Part shown: piece by piece, positions 1 to 6,323 of the stretch
Position numbering within the stretch: the first letter of the stretch is position 1
Layout: every line of letters begins with the position of its first letter
From: Acidobacteriaceae bacterium
Lineage (GTDB): Bacteria; Acidobacteriota; Terriglobia; Terriglobales; Acidobacteriaceae
DNA: 6,970 nt
NCBI GenBank assembly: GCA_030040395.1
Contig: JASHTU010000149.1
Span: 1-6,970 of the forward strand
Direction of reading: 5' to 3'
Position numbers and translations under genes: made by a program
Notes under the pieces: generated by a model
Database searches by the model: none
What the model was told of the DNA's origin: nothing
What the model saw: only the letters and a program-made list of their open reading frames with translations

Positions 1-91
1 TTACCCCCGTCGTCAAGCTCCGCTAAGCAAAAACGACCAATGGGACGCATGGGCGCGCAGCATGGCGAAGCCGGTAAAGCCGTAAGTCCTC

Positions 92-109
92 GCCACACCG
101 GCCACACCG
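92..109. repeat. tandem 9-bp direct repeat
   Basis: Two perfect adjoining copies of GCCACACCG occupy 92-100 and 101-109. They lie in the non-coding flank upstream of sixA. No third copy adjoins them. They may be chance in GC-rich DNA, a pair of regulator half-sites, or part of a larger dispersed repeat. Confidence 0.5.
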
Positions 110-232
110 CCTCCCCTCGGCGAAATCTCAAAAATTCCCTCGCATGGCGCCAGTATTTGTCAGGCATTCATACATCGCGTCCATCATGATTCAAGCAGGG
201 GAAGCGCGCGCACTCGAATGTTACAGTCGTGT

Positions 233-238
233 TAAAAT
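233..238 (+). promoter_or_regulatory. possible -10 element of the sixA promoter
   Basis: TAAAAT stands out as an AT-rich hexamer in GC-rich surroundings and lies about 58 bp upstream of the sixA ATG. It matches the bacterial -10 consensus TATAAT at four or five positions depending on alignment. No good -35 hexamer is found at the expected distance, so this is only a candidate. Confidence 0.2.
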
Positions 239-295
239 CAGAGTCTTGGGTCCCCGGCCATCCCTCAAGCCGCACTCGCCGGACTTGTTTTCGTC

Positions 296-823
296 ATGAT
301 CCTATACCTCATGCGCCATGCCGATGCCGGAGCCTTCCGCGGAAACCCCCTCCTCGACTCCAAGCGCGGCCTCGTCAAGGAAGGTAAGGAGCAGTGCATG
401 TTAATGGCGCGCCTTTTGAGCGCGCTCAGGGCGCAGGTGGAAGTGGTGGTTTCAAGTCCTCTCAAGCGCGCCCTGCAAACCGCGCAACTCGTCGGCACGG
501 AACTCGGCTACGACGCCAAAGTTGAGATCAGCACGGCGCTCGGCCCCAATGCAACCTACGCCGACTTTCAGGACATGCTGGCCAAATACGCCGGCCGCGA
601 CGGCGTTCTGGTCGTGGGCCACAATCCCAATACCTTCCAGTTTCTCGGCCGGCTCATCACTGGAAACGGCGGCGCGGCTATCCGCATGCGCAAGGGCTCC
701 ATCGCCCGCGTGGACCTGGACCACCATCCGGCGCGGCTGCAGTGGCTCATCGATCCCCGCTCCGCGCGCGCCATCTACGCTAGCGTGACAAAGAGCTCCC
801 GTCCAAAGACCTCGCGGAAGTAG
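296..823 (+). CDS. sixA: SixA-type phosphohistidine phosphatase (histidine phosphatase superfamily)
   Basis: The 175-residue product fits the short SixA branch of the histidine phosphatase (phosphoglycerate mutase-like) superfamily. SixA removes phosphate from phosphohistidine in phosphorelay or PTS-type proteins in the cytoplasm. Visible marks are the N-terminal catalytic motif LMRHADAG (residues 5-12, the RH pair carrying the nucleophilic histidine), an SSPLKRALQTA segment (about 53-63) with the second arginine of the active site, and VVGHNP (about 105-110) with the second catalytic histidine. There is no signal peptide. The ATG at 296 is chosen because the strand leading into RHA begins at once, as is usual in this family; no strong Shine-Dalgarno is visible. 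Its last 49 bp overlap the 3' end of the oppositely oriented ppx gene. SixA and Ppx/GppA genes are often neighbours, which suggests a shared role in phosphate or polyphosphate metabolism, but the true substrate cannot be read from sequence. Confidence 0.9.
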   Translation: MILYLMRHADAGAFRGNPLLDSKRGLVKEGKEQCMLMARLLSALRAQVEVVVSSPLKRALQTAQLVGTELGYDAKVEISTALGPNATYADFQDMLAKYAGRDGVLVVGHNPNTFQFLGRLITGNGGAAIRMRKGSIARVDLDHHPARLQWLIDPRSARAIYASVTKSSRPKTSRK

Positions 824-2352
824 TCGGCCTCTTTACGTAGCGACCACAGTTCCAGCTCTGCCCCCGTCCGCCCCGGCTCCACTTCCAGGTAAACCCGCTT
901 GGGATACACTTTCACGGCAACGCGCAGCACATCGCTGGCGCGGTCCTGGTTGAGAGCCTCGGCCAGCCGCAACAGCACCACCGCGCGGTGAACATTCTTG
1001 TGCTCCTCGGTGGGAATGTTGCGCATGGCGCGGTCTCCCGGCTGCGGCCGGCTTTTGCCCAGGTACCGCGCAATGGCCGATACCACGGTCCGCTGTAACT
1101 GCGTGTACCCGTAAATCTCCGAGCTCGAAACAATGTACTGCGTGTGACGGTGATGGCCCTGGTGGTTGATGAACTTGCCGGTGTCGCGCAGGATGGCGGC
1201 CGCGGCTAGCCAGCTCTCGTACTCCGGCGGCAGCTCGTGCAGTGTTTTCAGTTCCCGGTAGAGCTGCAGCGTGTGCGCGCGCACCGGCTCCGCCTGCCGC
1301 GGATCGACTCCATAACGCCGCGCCGTCGCCAGCACGCTCTCCCAGCGCTCATGCTCGAACTCCCGGTGCACATTGGCCCGCGCGTCCTGCTCCGCCAGCA
1401 TCTGGGCCAGGATGCCGTCGCGCAGCCCCAGCGGTGAATAGCGGAACCCCGCCAACCCAAAGCTCTCCAGCAACTCCGCGTACACCTGACTGCCCGCAAC
1501 AATGATCTCCGCCCGCCGCGGCCCGATGCCCGGCGCCGCCTCCCGTTCCGGCAAGGTCAGCCCGGCCAGCTTGTTGGCCAGCTTGCGCACCGCGCGCGTC
1601 GGCGTCATCCCGGCCAGCATAGGAGAACGCGCCGCGCCGTCAGCCGAAGCGCGCCGGGAAGCAAACTGAGCGCCCGGCCTCCCGGCTCCGTTGGCGCACG
1701 CCGCGGACAGCGCCGCCGCCGTGCCCGAGGTGGCGATGGTTAGCAGCACCCGCTCCGGCTGGATTCTGCGGTGCGCGCGCCGCAACTCGCGGGCGATCAA
1801 CCGCCGCATGCCCGCCAGGCCTTCGGGCGGCGCGGGATCGGCGCTCAAAAACTGCTCCGTCAGCCGCACCGCTCCCAGCGGTAGGCTCACCGTCTCCTTG
1901 ATCCGCCGGTGTTCTGAGAGCGTAATCTCGCAACTCCCTCCGCCCAGGTCGAACAGCAGCACCCGCCCGCCCGCGCCGGGCTCGCCGCCGGTCACACCCA
2001 GGTGAATCAGCCGGCCCTCTTCGAGCCCTGAAATCACCTCGAGATTCCAGCCCGTCTCCGCCTTCACCCACGCCTGGAACGCCGTGGCGTTGCGGGCGTC
2101 GCGCATCGCCGAGGTCGAAACCACGCGGATGCGATCGACCCCGTGCGCCTGCACTGCGCGCTGGAATCGCTTGAGCGTCCGCAGCGTGGTCGCCATCGCC
2201 TCCGGCGAAACCAGCCCCGTATCGAAGACGCTCGTGCCCAACCGGGTCACCTCGCGATCCTCGGCCAGCGTCTTCAACCGGTGCGACACGACTTTGGCGA
2301 TTTTCAAGCGGCAGGAATTCGAACCCACATCAATAGCGGCGAAGGTAGGCAT
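775..2352 (-). CDS. ppx: Ppx/GppA family exopolyphosphatase/pppGpp phosphatase
   Basis: This 525-residue cytoplasmic protein belongs to the Ppx/GppA phosphatases of the ASKHA (actin/hsp70-like) fold, which release phosphate from polyphosphate chains or convert pppGpp to ppGpp. The N-terminal half has the expected motifs: AIDVGSNSCRL (6-16, phosphate loop 1), STSAMRDARN (79-88), ISGLEEGRL (107-115, with the catalytic glutamate at 111 or 112), FDLGGGSCEI (134-143, phosphate loop 2), ATSGTAAAL (207-215) and RAEIIVAGSQVY (280-291). Aligned from memory with E. coli Ppx, residues E121, D143 and E150 appear kept. An Ala/Arg-rich linker lies at about 218-248. The C-terminal half (about 320-525) resembles the HD-type domain, but the HD dyad reads RD at 389-390 while HHRH at 400-403 remains, so metal-dependent activity there is doubtful. 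The start at 2352 is right because the first motif follows immediately. The gene converges on sixA and overlaps it by 49 bp. Exopolyphosphatase versus pppGpp phosphatase activity cannot be decided. Confidence 0.9.
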   Translation of the reverse strand: MPTFAAIDVGSNSCRLKIAKVVSHRLKTLAEDREVTRLGTSVFDTGLVSPEAMATTLRTLKRFQRAVQAHGVDRIRVVSTSAMRDARNATAFQAWVKAETGWNLEVISGLEEGRLIHLGVTGGEPGAGGRVLLFDLGGGSCEITLSEHRRIKETVSLPLGAVRLTEQFLSADPAPPEGLAGMRRLIARELRRAHRRIQPERVLLTIATSGTAAALSAACANGAGRPGAQFASRRASADGAARSPMLAGMTPTRAVRKLANKLAGLTLPEREAAPGIGPRRAEIIVAGSQVYAELLESFGLAGFRYSPLGLRDGILAQMLAEQDARANVHREFEHERWESVLATARRYGVDPRQAEPVRAHTLQLYRELKTLHELPPEYESWLAAAAILRDTGKFINHQGHHRHTQYIVSSSEIYGYTQLQRTVVSAIARYLGKSRPQPGDRAMRNIPTEEHKNVHRAVVLLRLAEALNQDRASDVLRVAVKVYPKRVYLEVEPGRTGAELELWSLRKEADYFREVFGRELFVTLA

Positions 2353-2587
2353 GACCGATTACGAAATGCTCCGCAAAAAGAAAAATGATCTCACGGCCAA
2401 GATACACGACCGGCCTCCGCCGTCGCAGCCGGCGGCAACATTGCGGCGCACCGGCTGACTCCGCAGCCTCGCCGCGTGCAGGTGTTCGCTCCCTCGCTTG
2501 CCGCTTCAATCATTACCAACCGCGCGCTCCTCGTCACGCGCTCTACGTTGCCGCGCGCGCATTTACCCGGCTGATATCCTTGAAGCG
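2353..2587. other. divergent intergenic region between ppx and the PMT-like glycosyltransferase
   Basis: These 235 bp should carry the promoters of both flanking genes. On the minus strand a TATCTT-like hexamer (plus-strand 2399-2404) about 47 bp upstream of the ppx start is a weak -10 candidate without a clear -35. An A-rich patch (about 2375-2390) lies in the ppx leader. A perfect 6-bp inverted repeat, CCGCCG at 2417-2422 and CGGCGG at 2430-2435 with a 7-base loop, could form a hairpin or be an operator. Several short open frames cross the region but none has protein-like content. Confidence 0.45.
2548..2577 (+). promoter_or_regulatory. possible promoter of the PMT-like glycosyltransferase
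   Basis: TTGCCG (2548-2553) and TGATAT (2572-2577) are separated by 18 bp and resemble sigma-70 -35 and -10 boxes. Transcription would then begin only a few bases before the ATG at 2588, giving a nearly leaderless message. This would agree with the absence of a Shine-Dalgarno there. The match is modest. Confidence 0.2.
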
Positions 2588-4594
2588 ATGGCCGCATTCA
2601 CAATGAGCAACGGTTCATCGACCCTTCAGCGGCCGCGGCAAGCGCCCTCTACGCGCGCCACGTGGCTGCTTTTTACGGCCATTTTCTTAGCTGTTTATGT
2701 TGCCTCCCTCTTCACGCCGCCGCTGCTTGACGACGTCGACGCGGCCCACGCCGAGTGCGCCCAGCACATGGTCGCCTCCGGCGACTGGATCACCCCCAAA
2801 ATTGACGGCATTCGCTATCTCGAGAAGCCTCCGCTGCCCTATTGGACCGTCGCCGCCCTCTACCGCGTCACCGGCCTGGAAAACGCCTTCACGACCCATC
2901 TGCCTGACGCCCTCGCCGTTCTGGGACTCACCTGGCTCTCCTGGCTCTGGGCCTGCCGCGCGTGGGGCGCGCGCGCCGGCTTCTACGCCGGCCTTGGCGT
3001 GCTCACCTCCATCGGCCCCTTTCTCTTCACACGCTTCATTATTCCCGAGGCGATTCTTGGCTTTTTCCTCCTCCTCGCCTTCTATTGCCTGATCACTGGC
3101 CTCGAGAAGGATCGTCCTCTGTGCTTTTACTGGATGTGGGCCTCGGTCGCCCTCGCTCTGCTCACCAAGGGACTCATCGCGCCTGTCTTCTTCTTGGGCG
3201 CGGCCGTCCCCTACCTGCTGCTCACCGGCCAGTGGCGGCGCTGGCGCGCCCTCAAGCCGGTCTCAGGATTTCTGCTTTTTCTCGCCATCGGCGCTCCCTG
3301 GCACATCCTTTGCGGGTTGGCCAACCCCGACCAGGGCCACCCCCTCGGCAACCATCCCACCCTGGGCAATGTTCACGGCTTCTTCTATTTTTATTTCGTC
3401 AACGAGCACTTCCTGCGCTTCCTCGGCGAGCGCTACCCGCACGACTACAACAAGCTGCCCGCGCTCTGGTATTGGCTGGCGCACATCGCCTGGCTTTTCC
3501 CCTGGAGCCTGTTCCTGCCCGCGGCCGTGGCCGTGGCCTGGAAGACCCGCCATCGCTGGCTTTGGCATTTACGCCACGATGCCGGCCAGACCGTCGATTA
3601 CTACCTCGAAAACGCCCTGCGCGAAGATGTGGCCAGCGATGTGCCGTGGCTCAAGTTCCGCATCCGCACCGTGTGGCTGCTCAGCCTCTTCTCCGCAGTG
3701 ACCTTGATCTTCTTCGCCATTTCGACCAATCAGGAGTACTACACCTTCCCGGTATGGGCGCCGTTGTTGATGCTCATTGCCGGCGTGACCGCTGACGCCG
3801 AGCAACGCCGCTCCGCCAATGGCGGCCAGCCCATCCTTTCCACCGCGTGGCTCAGCGGCGGGCAAACCGCCTTTGCCGCCATCGGCGTCCTCTCCGCGGC
3901 CGTGCTTGGCTGGGGCCTCTGGGACTCGCGCCATTTACCCTATGTGGCCGACATCGGCACGTTGCTGGCCCATCGCAACGTCGCCGACTACACCCTCGCC
4001 ATGTCGCACTTCTTCGATTTGACCGGCCCCTCCTTTGCCGCGCTCCGCCTGCCCGCGGTCCTCGCCGCCATCGCGCTTTTCGTCGGGCCGTTCGTGGGCC
4101 TGGCCTTGCGCGTCAAGCGCCGGCATATGGCCGCCACCCTCAGCATCGCTCTCACCATGACCGCGTTTCTCGTTGCCGCGCACATCGCCTTCGCCCGCTT
4201 CGAGCCCATGCTCAGCTCCAAGCAACTGGCTGACGTCATCATCCGCGACGGCGCGCCCAGCGACACCTTCGTCGTCTACGGCGATCAGTCCTATGCCTCA
4301 TCCGTCATCTTCTATACCGATCATTTCCGCAAAGGACTCACGCTCGAAGTCGTGCCCCGCTGCGGCCAGCACAGCGAGGGAACCACGCTGCTTTGGGGCT
4401 CCTGCTACCCCGATGCGCCCGACATCTTTCTCAGCGACCAGCAGCTCTCCGCCATGTGGGGCAAGAGCAATCGCAAGTGGCTCTTCGCCGAAGACACAGA
4501 ACGGCCTCCAGCCGAGCAGCTTCTCGCCGGTCGCCTCTATCCCGTCCGCTCCATCGCTGACAAAACCCTCTGGACCGACCGGCCCCTGCGGTAA
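2588..4594 (+). CDS. ArnT/PMT-like integral membrane glycosyltransferase
   Basis: The product of 668 residues from ATG 2588 is a polytopic membrane protein of the PMT/ArnT (GT-C fold) type. Such enzymes move a sugar from a polyprenyl-phosphate carrier to lipid or protein acceptors outside the inner membrane. After a first membrane helix (about 25-45) comes the first periplasmic loop with the acidic pair LLDDVDAAHAE (46-56), GDWITPKIDG (65-74) and the hallmark YLEKPPLPYW (77-86). About a dozen more hydrophobic segments follow, near 107-124, 131-170, 180-213, 226-243, 292-316, 361-400, 427-445, 486-507 and 514-535, with LLTKG at 191-195 and STNQEYYTFP at 379-388. The tail (about 540-668) is soluble, probably periplasmic, with two cysteines at 592 and 606. 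An in-frame TTG at 2498 would add 30 residues, but these look random; ATG 2603 is another possible start. Neither has a good ribosome binding site. It converges on hpnI. Donor and acceptor are unknown; a lipid A, glycolipid or protein acceptor is possible. Confidence 0.85.
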   Translation: MAAFTMSNGSSTLQRPRQAPSTRATWLLFTAIFLAVYVASLFTPPLLDDVDAAHAECAQHMVASGDWITPKIDGIRYLEKPPLPYWTVAALYRVTGLENAFTTHLPDALAVLGLTWLSWLWACRAWGARAGFYAGLGVLTSIGPFLFTRFIIPEAILGFFLLLAFYCLITGLEKDRPLCFYWMWASVALALLTKGLIAPVFFLGAAVPYLLLTGQWRRWRALKPVSGFLLFLAIGAPWHILCGLANPDQGHPLGNHPTLGNVHGFFYFYFVNEHFLRFLGERYPHDYNKLPALWYWLAHIAWLFPWSLFLPAAVAVAWKTRHRWLWHLRHDAGQTVDYYLENALREDVASDVPWLKFRIRTVWLLSLFSAVTLIFFAISTNQEYYTFPVWAPLLMLIAGVTADAEQRRSANGGQPILSTAWLSGGQTAFAAIGVLSAAVLGWGLWDSRHLPYVADIGTLLAHRNVADYTLAMSHFFDLTGPSFAALRLPAVLAAIALFVGPFVGLALRVKRRHMAATLSIALTMTAFLVAAHIAFARFEPMLSSKQLADVIIRDGAPSDTFVVYGDQSYASSVIFYTDHFRKGLTLEVVPRCGQHSEGTTLLWGSCYPDAPDIFLSDQQLSAMWGKSNRKWLFAEDTERPPAEQLLAGRLYPVRSIADKTLWTDRPLR

Positions 4595-4600
4595 TCCATG

Positions 4601-4631
4601 GCCCCGAGGCTACCTCACGGGGCGCATTTTT
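4601..4631 (+). terminator. Rho-independent terminator of the PMT-like gene, overlapping the hpnI 3' end
   Basis: Six bases after the glycosyltransferase stop codon, GCCCCG (4601-4606) pairs with CGGGGC (4618-4623), and inside it AGG (4607-4609) pairs with CCT (4613-4615), leaving CA (4616-4617) as a bulge. The three-base loop is 4610-4612. Three bases after the stem comes a run of five T (4627-4631). This is a good intrinsic terminator for plus-strand transcripts. The loop is the complement of the hpnI TAG stop. On the minus strand there is no T-run after the stem, so it would act poorly for hpnI. Confidence 0.6.
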
Positions 4632-5788
4632 CCGCCCGAGAACAGCTCGTAAACCTGATTCCGCCACAGAATGCGCCGGTTCAAATAACTTGCCGCCCAA
4701 AACCCTAAACCCATCACATCGCGCAGCGGATACAGCGCCAACAGGCCGAACCAGCTTGGGTCGCCGACCACCCGCCCGCCTACGCACATCGCCAGCGCCA
4801 GCCGGCTCAGCAGCGCCCACGCCAACAGCGCCAGCCCCCAACCCGGATGTCCCAGCCACGTGGCCGCCGCCCATCCCAGCACACCGAAGGGCATGCTGAA
4901 GGTGAGCCCGGCGCCCAAATGCCCTTTGGGCCGCGAGAAACGCGTGGACTTCATCCACCGCGTCTGGTGTTTCATGGAAGCGGCGAAATTCGAATTCAGC
5001 ACCAGGTGGTCAATGACGTAATGGCTCAGCACCACCCGCTCGCCCAGCTTGAAGGTTTGGTTACCGAGCACGAAATCGTCGGCGCAGTAATCGGCCGTGA
5101 CGCGGAAACCTCCCATCCGCCGGATGGTCTCGCGCCGGAAGGCCATCGTCGGCCCCAGCACAAACTGCATTCCCTCCATCAGCCGCGCCGCCAGCACCCC
5201 GGCTGTCATCTCCACGCTCATGCCCACAGCCTCCAGCCGCGCCCATAACCCTCCCTCCGCGGCCACGCCGCGATACAGGCAGCACATCGCCCCCACGCGC
5301 GGGTCGGCAAAGGGCGCGGCCACGGCGCGTAGATACTCCGGCGTCACCTGCACGTCACTGTCGCTGATGACCAGGATTCCATGCGCCGCTTCGCGCTCCA
5401 TCAACTCGAGCGCAGCCACTTTGGCGTTGCTGTAAATGGGTTTTGGGCTCAACCAGAGAAACTTGGCTGGAACCTCCGGGTGCCGCGCGGCCACGCGCCG
5501 CGCCGTCTTCAGGCCCGCGTCGTCGGCCGTACGCGCGCAAAACAGGATCTCGTACTCGGGATACTCCTGCTCGAAAAACGTCGCCAAGTGCGCCTCGAGC
5601 CCCGGCTCCGCTCCGTGCACGGGCTTCAGCAGGCTCAGCGGCGGGGTGAACCCCGGCCGCGCCGCCAATTCGCTGAGCGCCAACTCCCTTTCCCGTAAGT
5701 AGCCGGGCACAGCCACCAGCACCAGGGCGGCGAAGACCGTGGACGTGACCAGACCGAAGACAGCCAATGCCAAAAGCGCGTAGGCCAT
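4610..5788 (-). CDS. hpnI: bacteriohopanetetrol glucosamine biosynthesis glycosyltransferase HpnI
   Basis: The 392-residue protein resembles HpnI, a ceramide-glucosyltransferase-like (GT21/GT2, GT-A fold) enzyme that adds N-acetylglucosamine from UDP-GlcNAc to bacteriohopanetetrol in the hopanoid pathway; HpnK then deacetylates the product. An N-terminal membrane helix (about 4-28) is followed by PPLSLLKPVHGAEPGLE (49-65), ILFCARTADD (81-90, first aspartate site), the DSD metal site in VISDSDVQV (140-148), a GLWARLEAVGMSVEMTAG stretch (180-197), LGPTMAFRR (211-219), the catalytic acid motif YCADDFVLG (234-242) and HQTRW (274-278), a variant of the (Q/R)xxRW signature. C-terminal hydrophobic segments (about 297-312, 316-335 and 346-366) complete the usual membrane architecture. 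The ATG at 5788 directly precedes the first helix; no clear Shine-Dalgarno is present. It lies 101 bp downstream of hspR in the same direction. No other hopanoid genes are in view, so a related lipid acceptor such as a ceramide-like lipid cannot be ruled out. Confidence 0.85.
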   Translation of the reverse strand: MAYALLALAVFGLVTSTVFAALVLVAVPGYLRERELALSELAARPGFTPPLSLLKPVHGAEPGLEAHLATFFEQEYPEYEILFCARTADDAGLKTARRVAARHPEVPAKFLWLSPKPIYSNAKVAALELMEREAAHGILVISDSDVQVTPEYLRAVAAPFADPRVGAMCCLYRGVAAEGGLWARLEAVGMSVEMTAGVLAARLMEGMQFVLGPTMAFRRETIRRMGGFRVTADYCADDFVLGNQTFKLGERVVLSHYVIDHLVLNSNFAASMKHQTRWMKSTRFSRPKGHLGAGLTFSMPFGVLGWAAATWLGHPGWGLALLAWALLSRLALAMCVGGRVVGDPSWFGLLALYPLRDVMGLGFWAASYLNRRILWRNQVYELFSGGKMRPVR

Positions 5789-5827
5789 GCACGTTTAAGA
5801 ATAGTCGACCCGGCTCCAGCGCCGCTT

Positions 5828-5840
5828 CTGCCGCCGGCAG
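5828..5840. repeat. 13-bp palindrome in the hpnI leader
   Basis: CTGCCG (5828-5833) and CGGCAG (5835-5840) form a perfect inverted repeat around one central base, about 40 bp upstream of the hpnI start and within the hspR-hpnI spacer. Its place suits an operator, but GC-rich palindromes of this size also arise by chance. The spacer holds no clear -35/-10 pair. A T6 run on the minus strand (plus-strand 5878-5883) just after the hspR stop lacks a convincing stem before it. Confidence 0.3.
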
Positions 5841-5889
5841 TCGAAAATGGTCCGGGACAAGCAGCGCCCAGCCCGGTAAAAAATGCGAC

Positions 5890-6309
5890 TTACGGCCTTT
5901 TCACCGCTCCCGCCCTCGCTGCTCCGCCATCCCTCGCTATGACCGGCCTGCGCATCGGCACGATCGCCCCCGGTGCGCCCGGCTGCGCCTGCTGGAAGCG
6001 CGTCAGCATCTCCGTGCGCACGTACTCCACAAAGCTCTGCATCTGCCGGTTCATCTCCTCCATCCGCTCCCGCATCTGCAGGATGATCGCGATCCCGGCA
6101 ATGTTGACACCCAGGTCGCGCGCCAGGTTGAGGATGAACTCCAGCCGCTCCAAATCCTCTTCGGTATAGAGCCGCGTGTTGCCCTCGGTGCGCGAGGGCT
6201 TGAGCAACCCCTCGCGCTCGTAAAGCCTTAGCGTCTGGGGATGAATCTCGTACATCTCGGCCACCGCCGAAATCATGTACGCGCCCTTGGTTTTGCGTTT
6301 TGCGGCCAT
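5890..6309 (-). CDS. hspR: MerR-family transcriptional regulator, HspR-like
   Basis: The 139-residue protein is a MerR-family regulator of the HspR type, the repressor of heat-shock chaperone genes (dnaK, clpB and others) in actinobacteria and some other phyla. The DNA-binding part is typical: MISAVAEMYEIHPQTLRLYE (12-31) forms the helix-turn-helix, GLLKPSRTEGNTRLYTEEDL (34-53) the wing, and LEFILNLARDLGVNIAGIAI (56-75) matches the part where HspR has GVNLAGI. A coiled-coil dimerisation helix follows (about 76-107). The tail (108-139) is Ala/Pro/Arg-rich and low in complexity. There is no cysteine, so metal or thiol sensing of the MerR kind is unlikely. The start at 6309 is supported by an AAGG nine bases upstream that overlaps the stop codon of the preceding gene, 11 bp away, which suggests translational coupling. 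No chaperone gene and no clear HAIR operator (CTTGAGT-N7-ACTCAAG) is visible in the window. Confidence 0.85.
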   Translation of the reverse strand: MAAKRKTKGAYMISAVAEMYEIHPQTLRLYEREGLLKPSRTEGNTRLYTEEDLERLEFILNLARDLGVNIAGIAIILQMRERMEEMNRQMQSFVEYVRTEMLTRFQQAQPGAPGAIVPMRRPVIARDGGAARAGAVKRP

Positions 6310-6323
6310 TGTGCTTTGCCTTA
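6309..6323 (-). promoter_or_regulatory. AAGG ribosome binding site of hspR overlapping the upstream stop codon
   Basis: Read on the minus strand, the TAA stop of the PD-(D/E)XK-like gene runs into GG to give AAGG, nine bases before the hspR ATG. This is the best Shine-Dalgarno-like signal among the genes here. The arrangement is typical of two genes translated from one message. Confidence 0.45.

Larger units (their letters stand above)
1..295. other. 5' flank without a supported gene
   Basis: No convincing gene was found in this stretch. One plus-strand frame is open from the left edge to a TGA at 187-189, with an ATG at 40-42 that would give 49 residues, but the composition (Ser/Arg/His/Gly-rich) does not look like a protein and no ribosome binding site is present. 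On the minus strand a frame between stops at 160-162 and 13-15 is open for 48 codons but has no plausible start. A perfect tandem 9-bp direct repeat (GCCACACCG at 92-100 and 101-109) lies in the middle. The segment next to sixA (roughly 220-295) is the only place for a sixA promoter. It could also be the remnant of an upstream gene or a dispersed non-coding repeat. Confidence 0.5.

Noticed and set aside
157..187. TTGTCA (157-162) as a -35 box in the left flank
   Set aside because: No acceptable -10 hexamer lies 16-18 bp downstream; CATCAT at 182-187 is 19 bp away and a poor match.
1640..2071. A 143-codon minus-strand frame inside ppx, suggesting a frameshift
   Set aside because: The ppx frame runs through this region without a break and carries the expected phosphate-loop motifs, so the second frame is a shadow.
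2962..3795. A 277-codon plus-strand frame inside the membrane glycosyltransferase
   Set aside because: Its product is Arg/Pro/Leu-rich, typical of a frame-shifted reading of GC-rich coding DNA, and the overlapping gene has clear PMT/ArnT motifs.
5852..5876. Inverted repeat CCGGG/CCCGG after hspR as a terminator
   Set aside because: Five-base arms with a 15-base loop and no adjoining T-run in the right direction make a poor intrinsic terminator.
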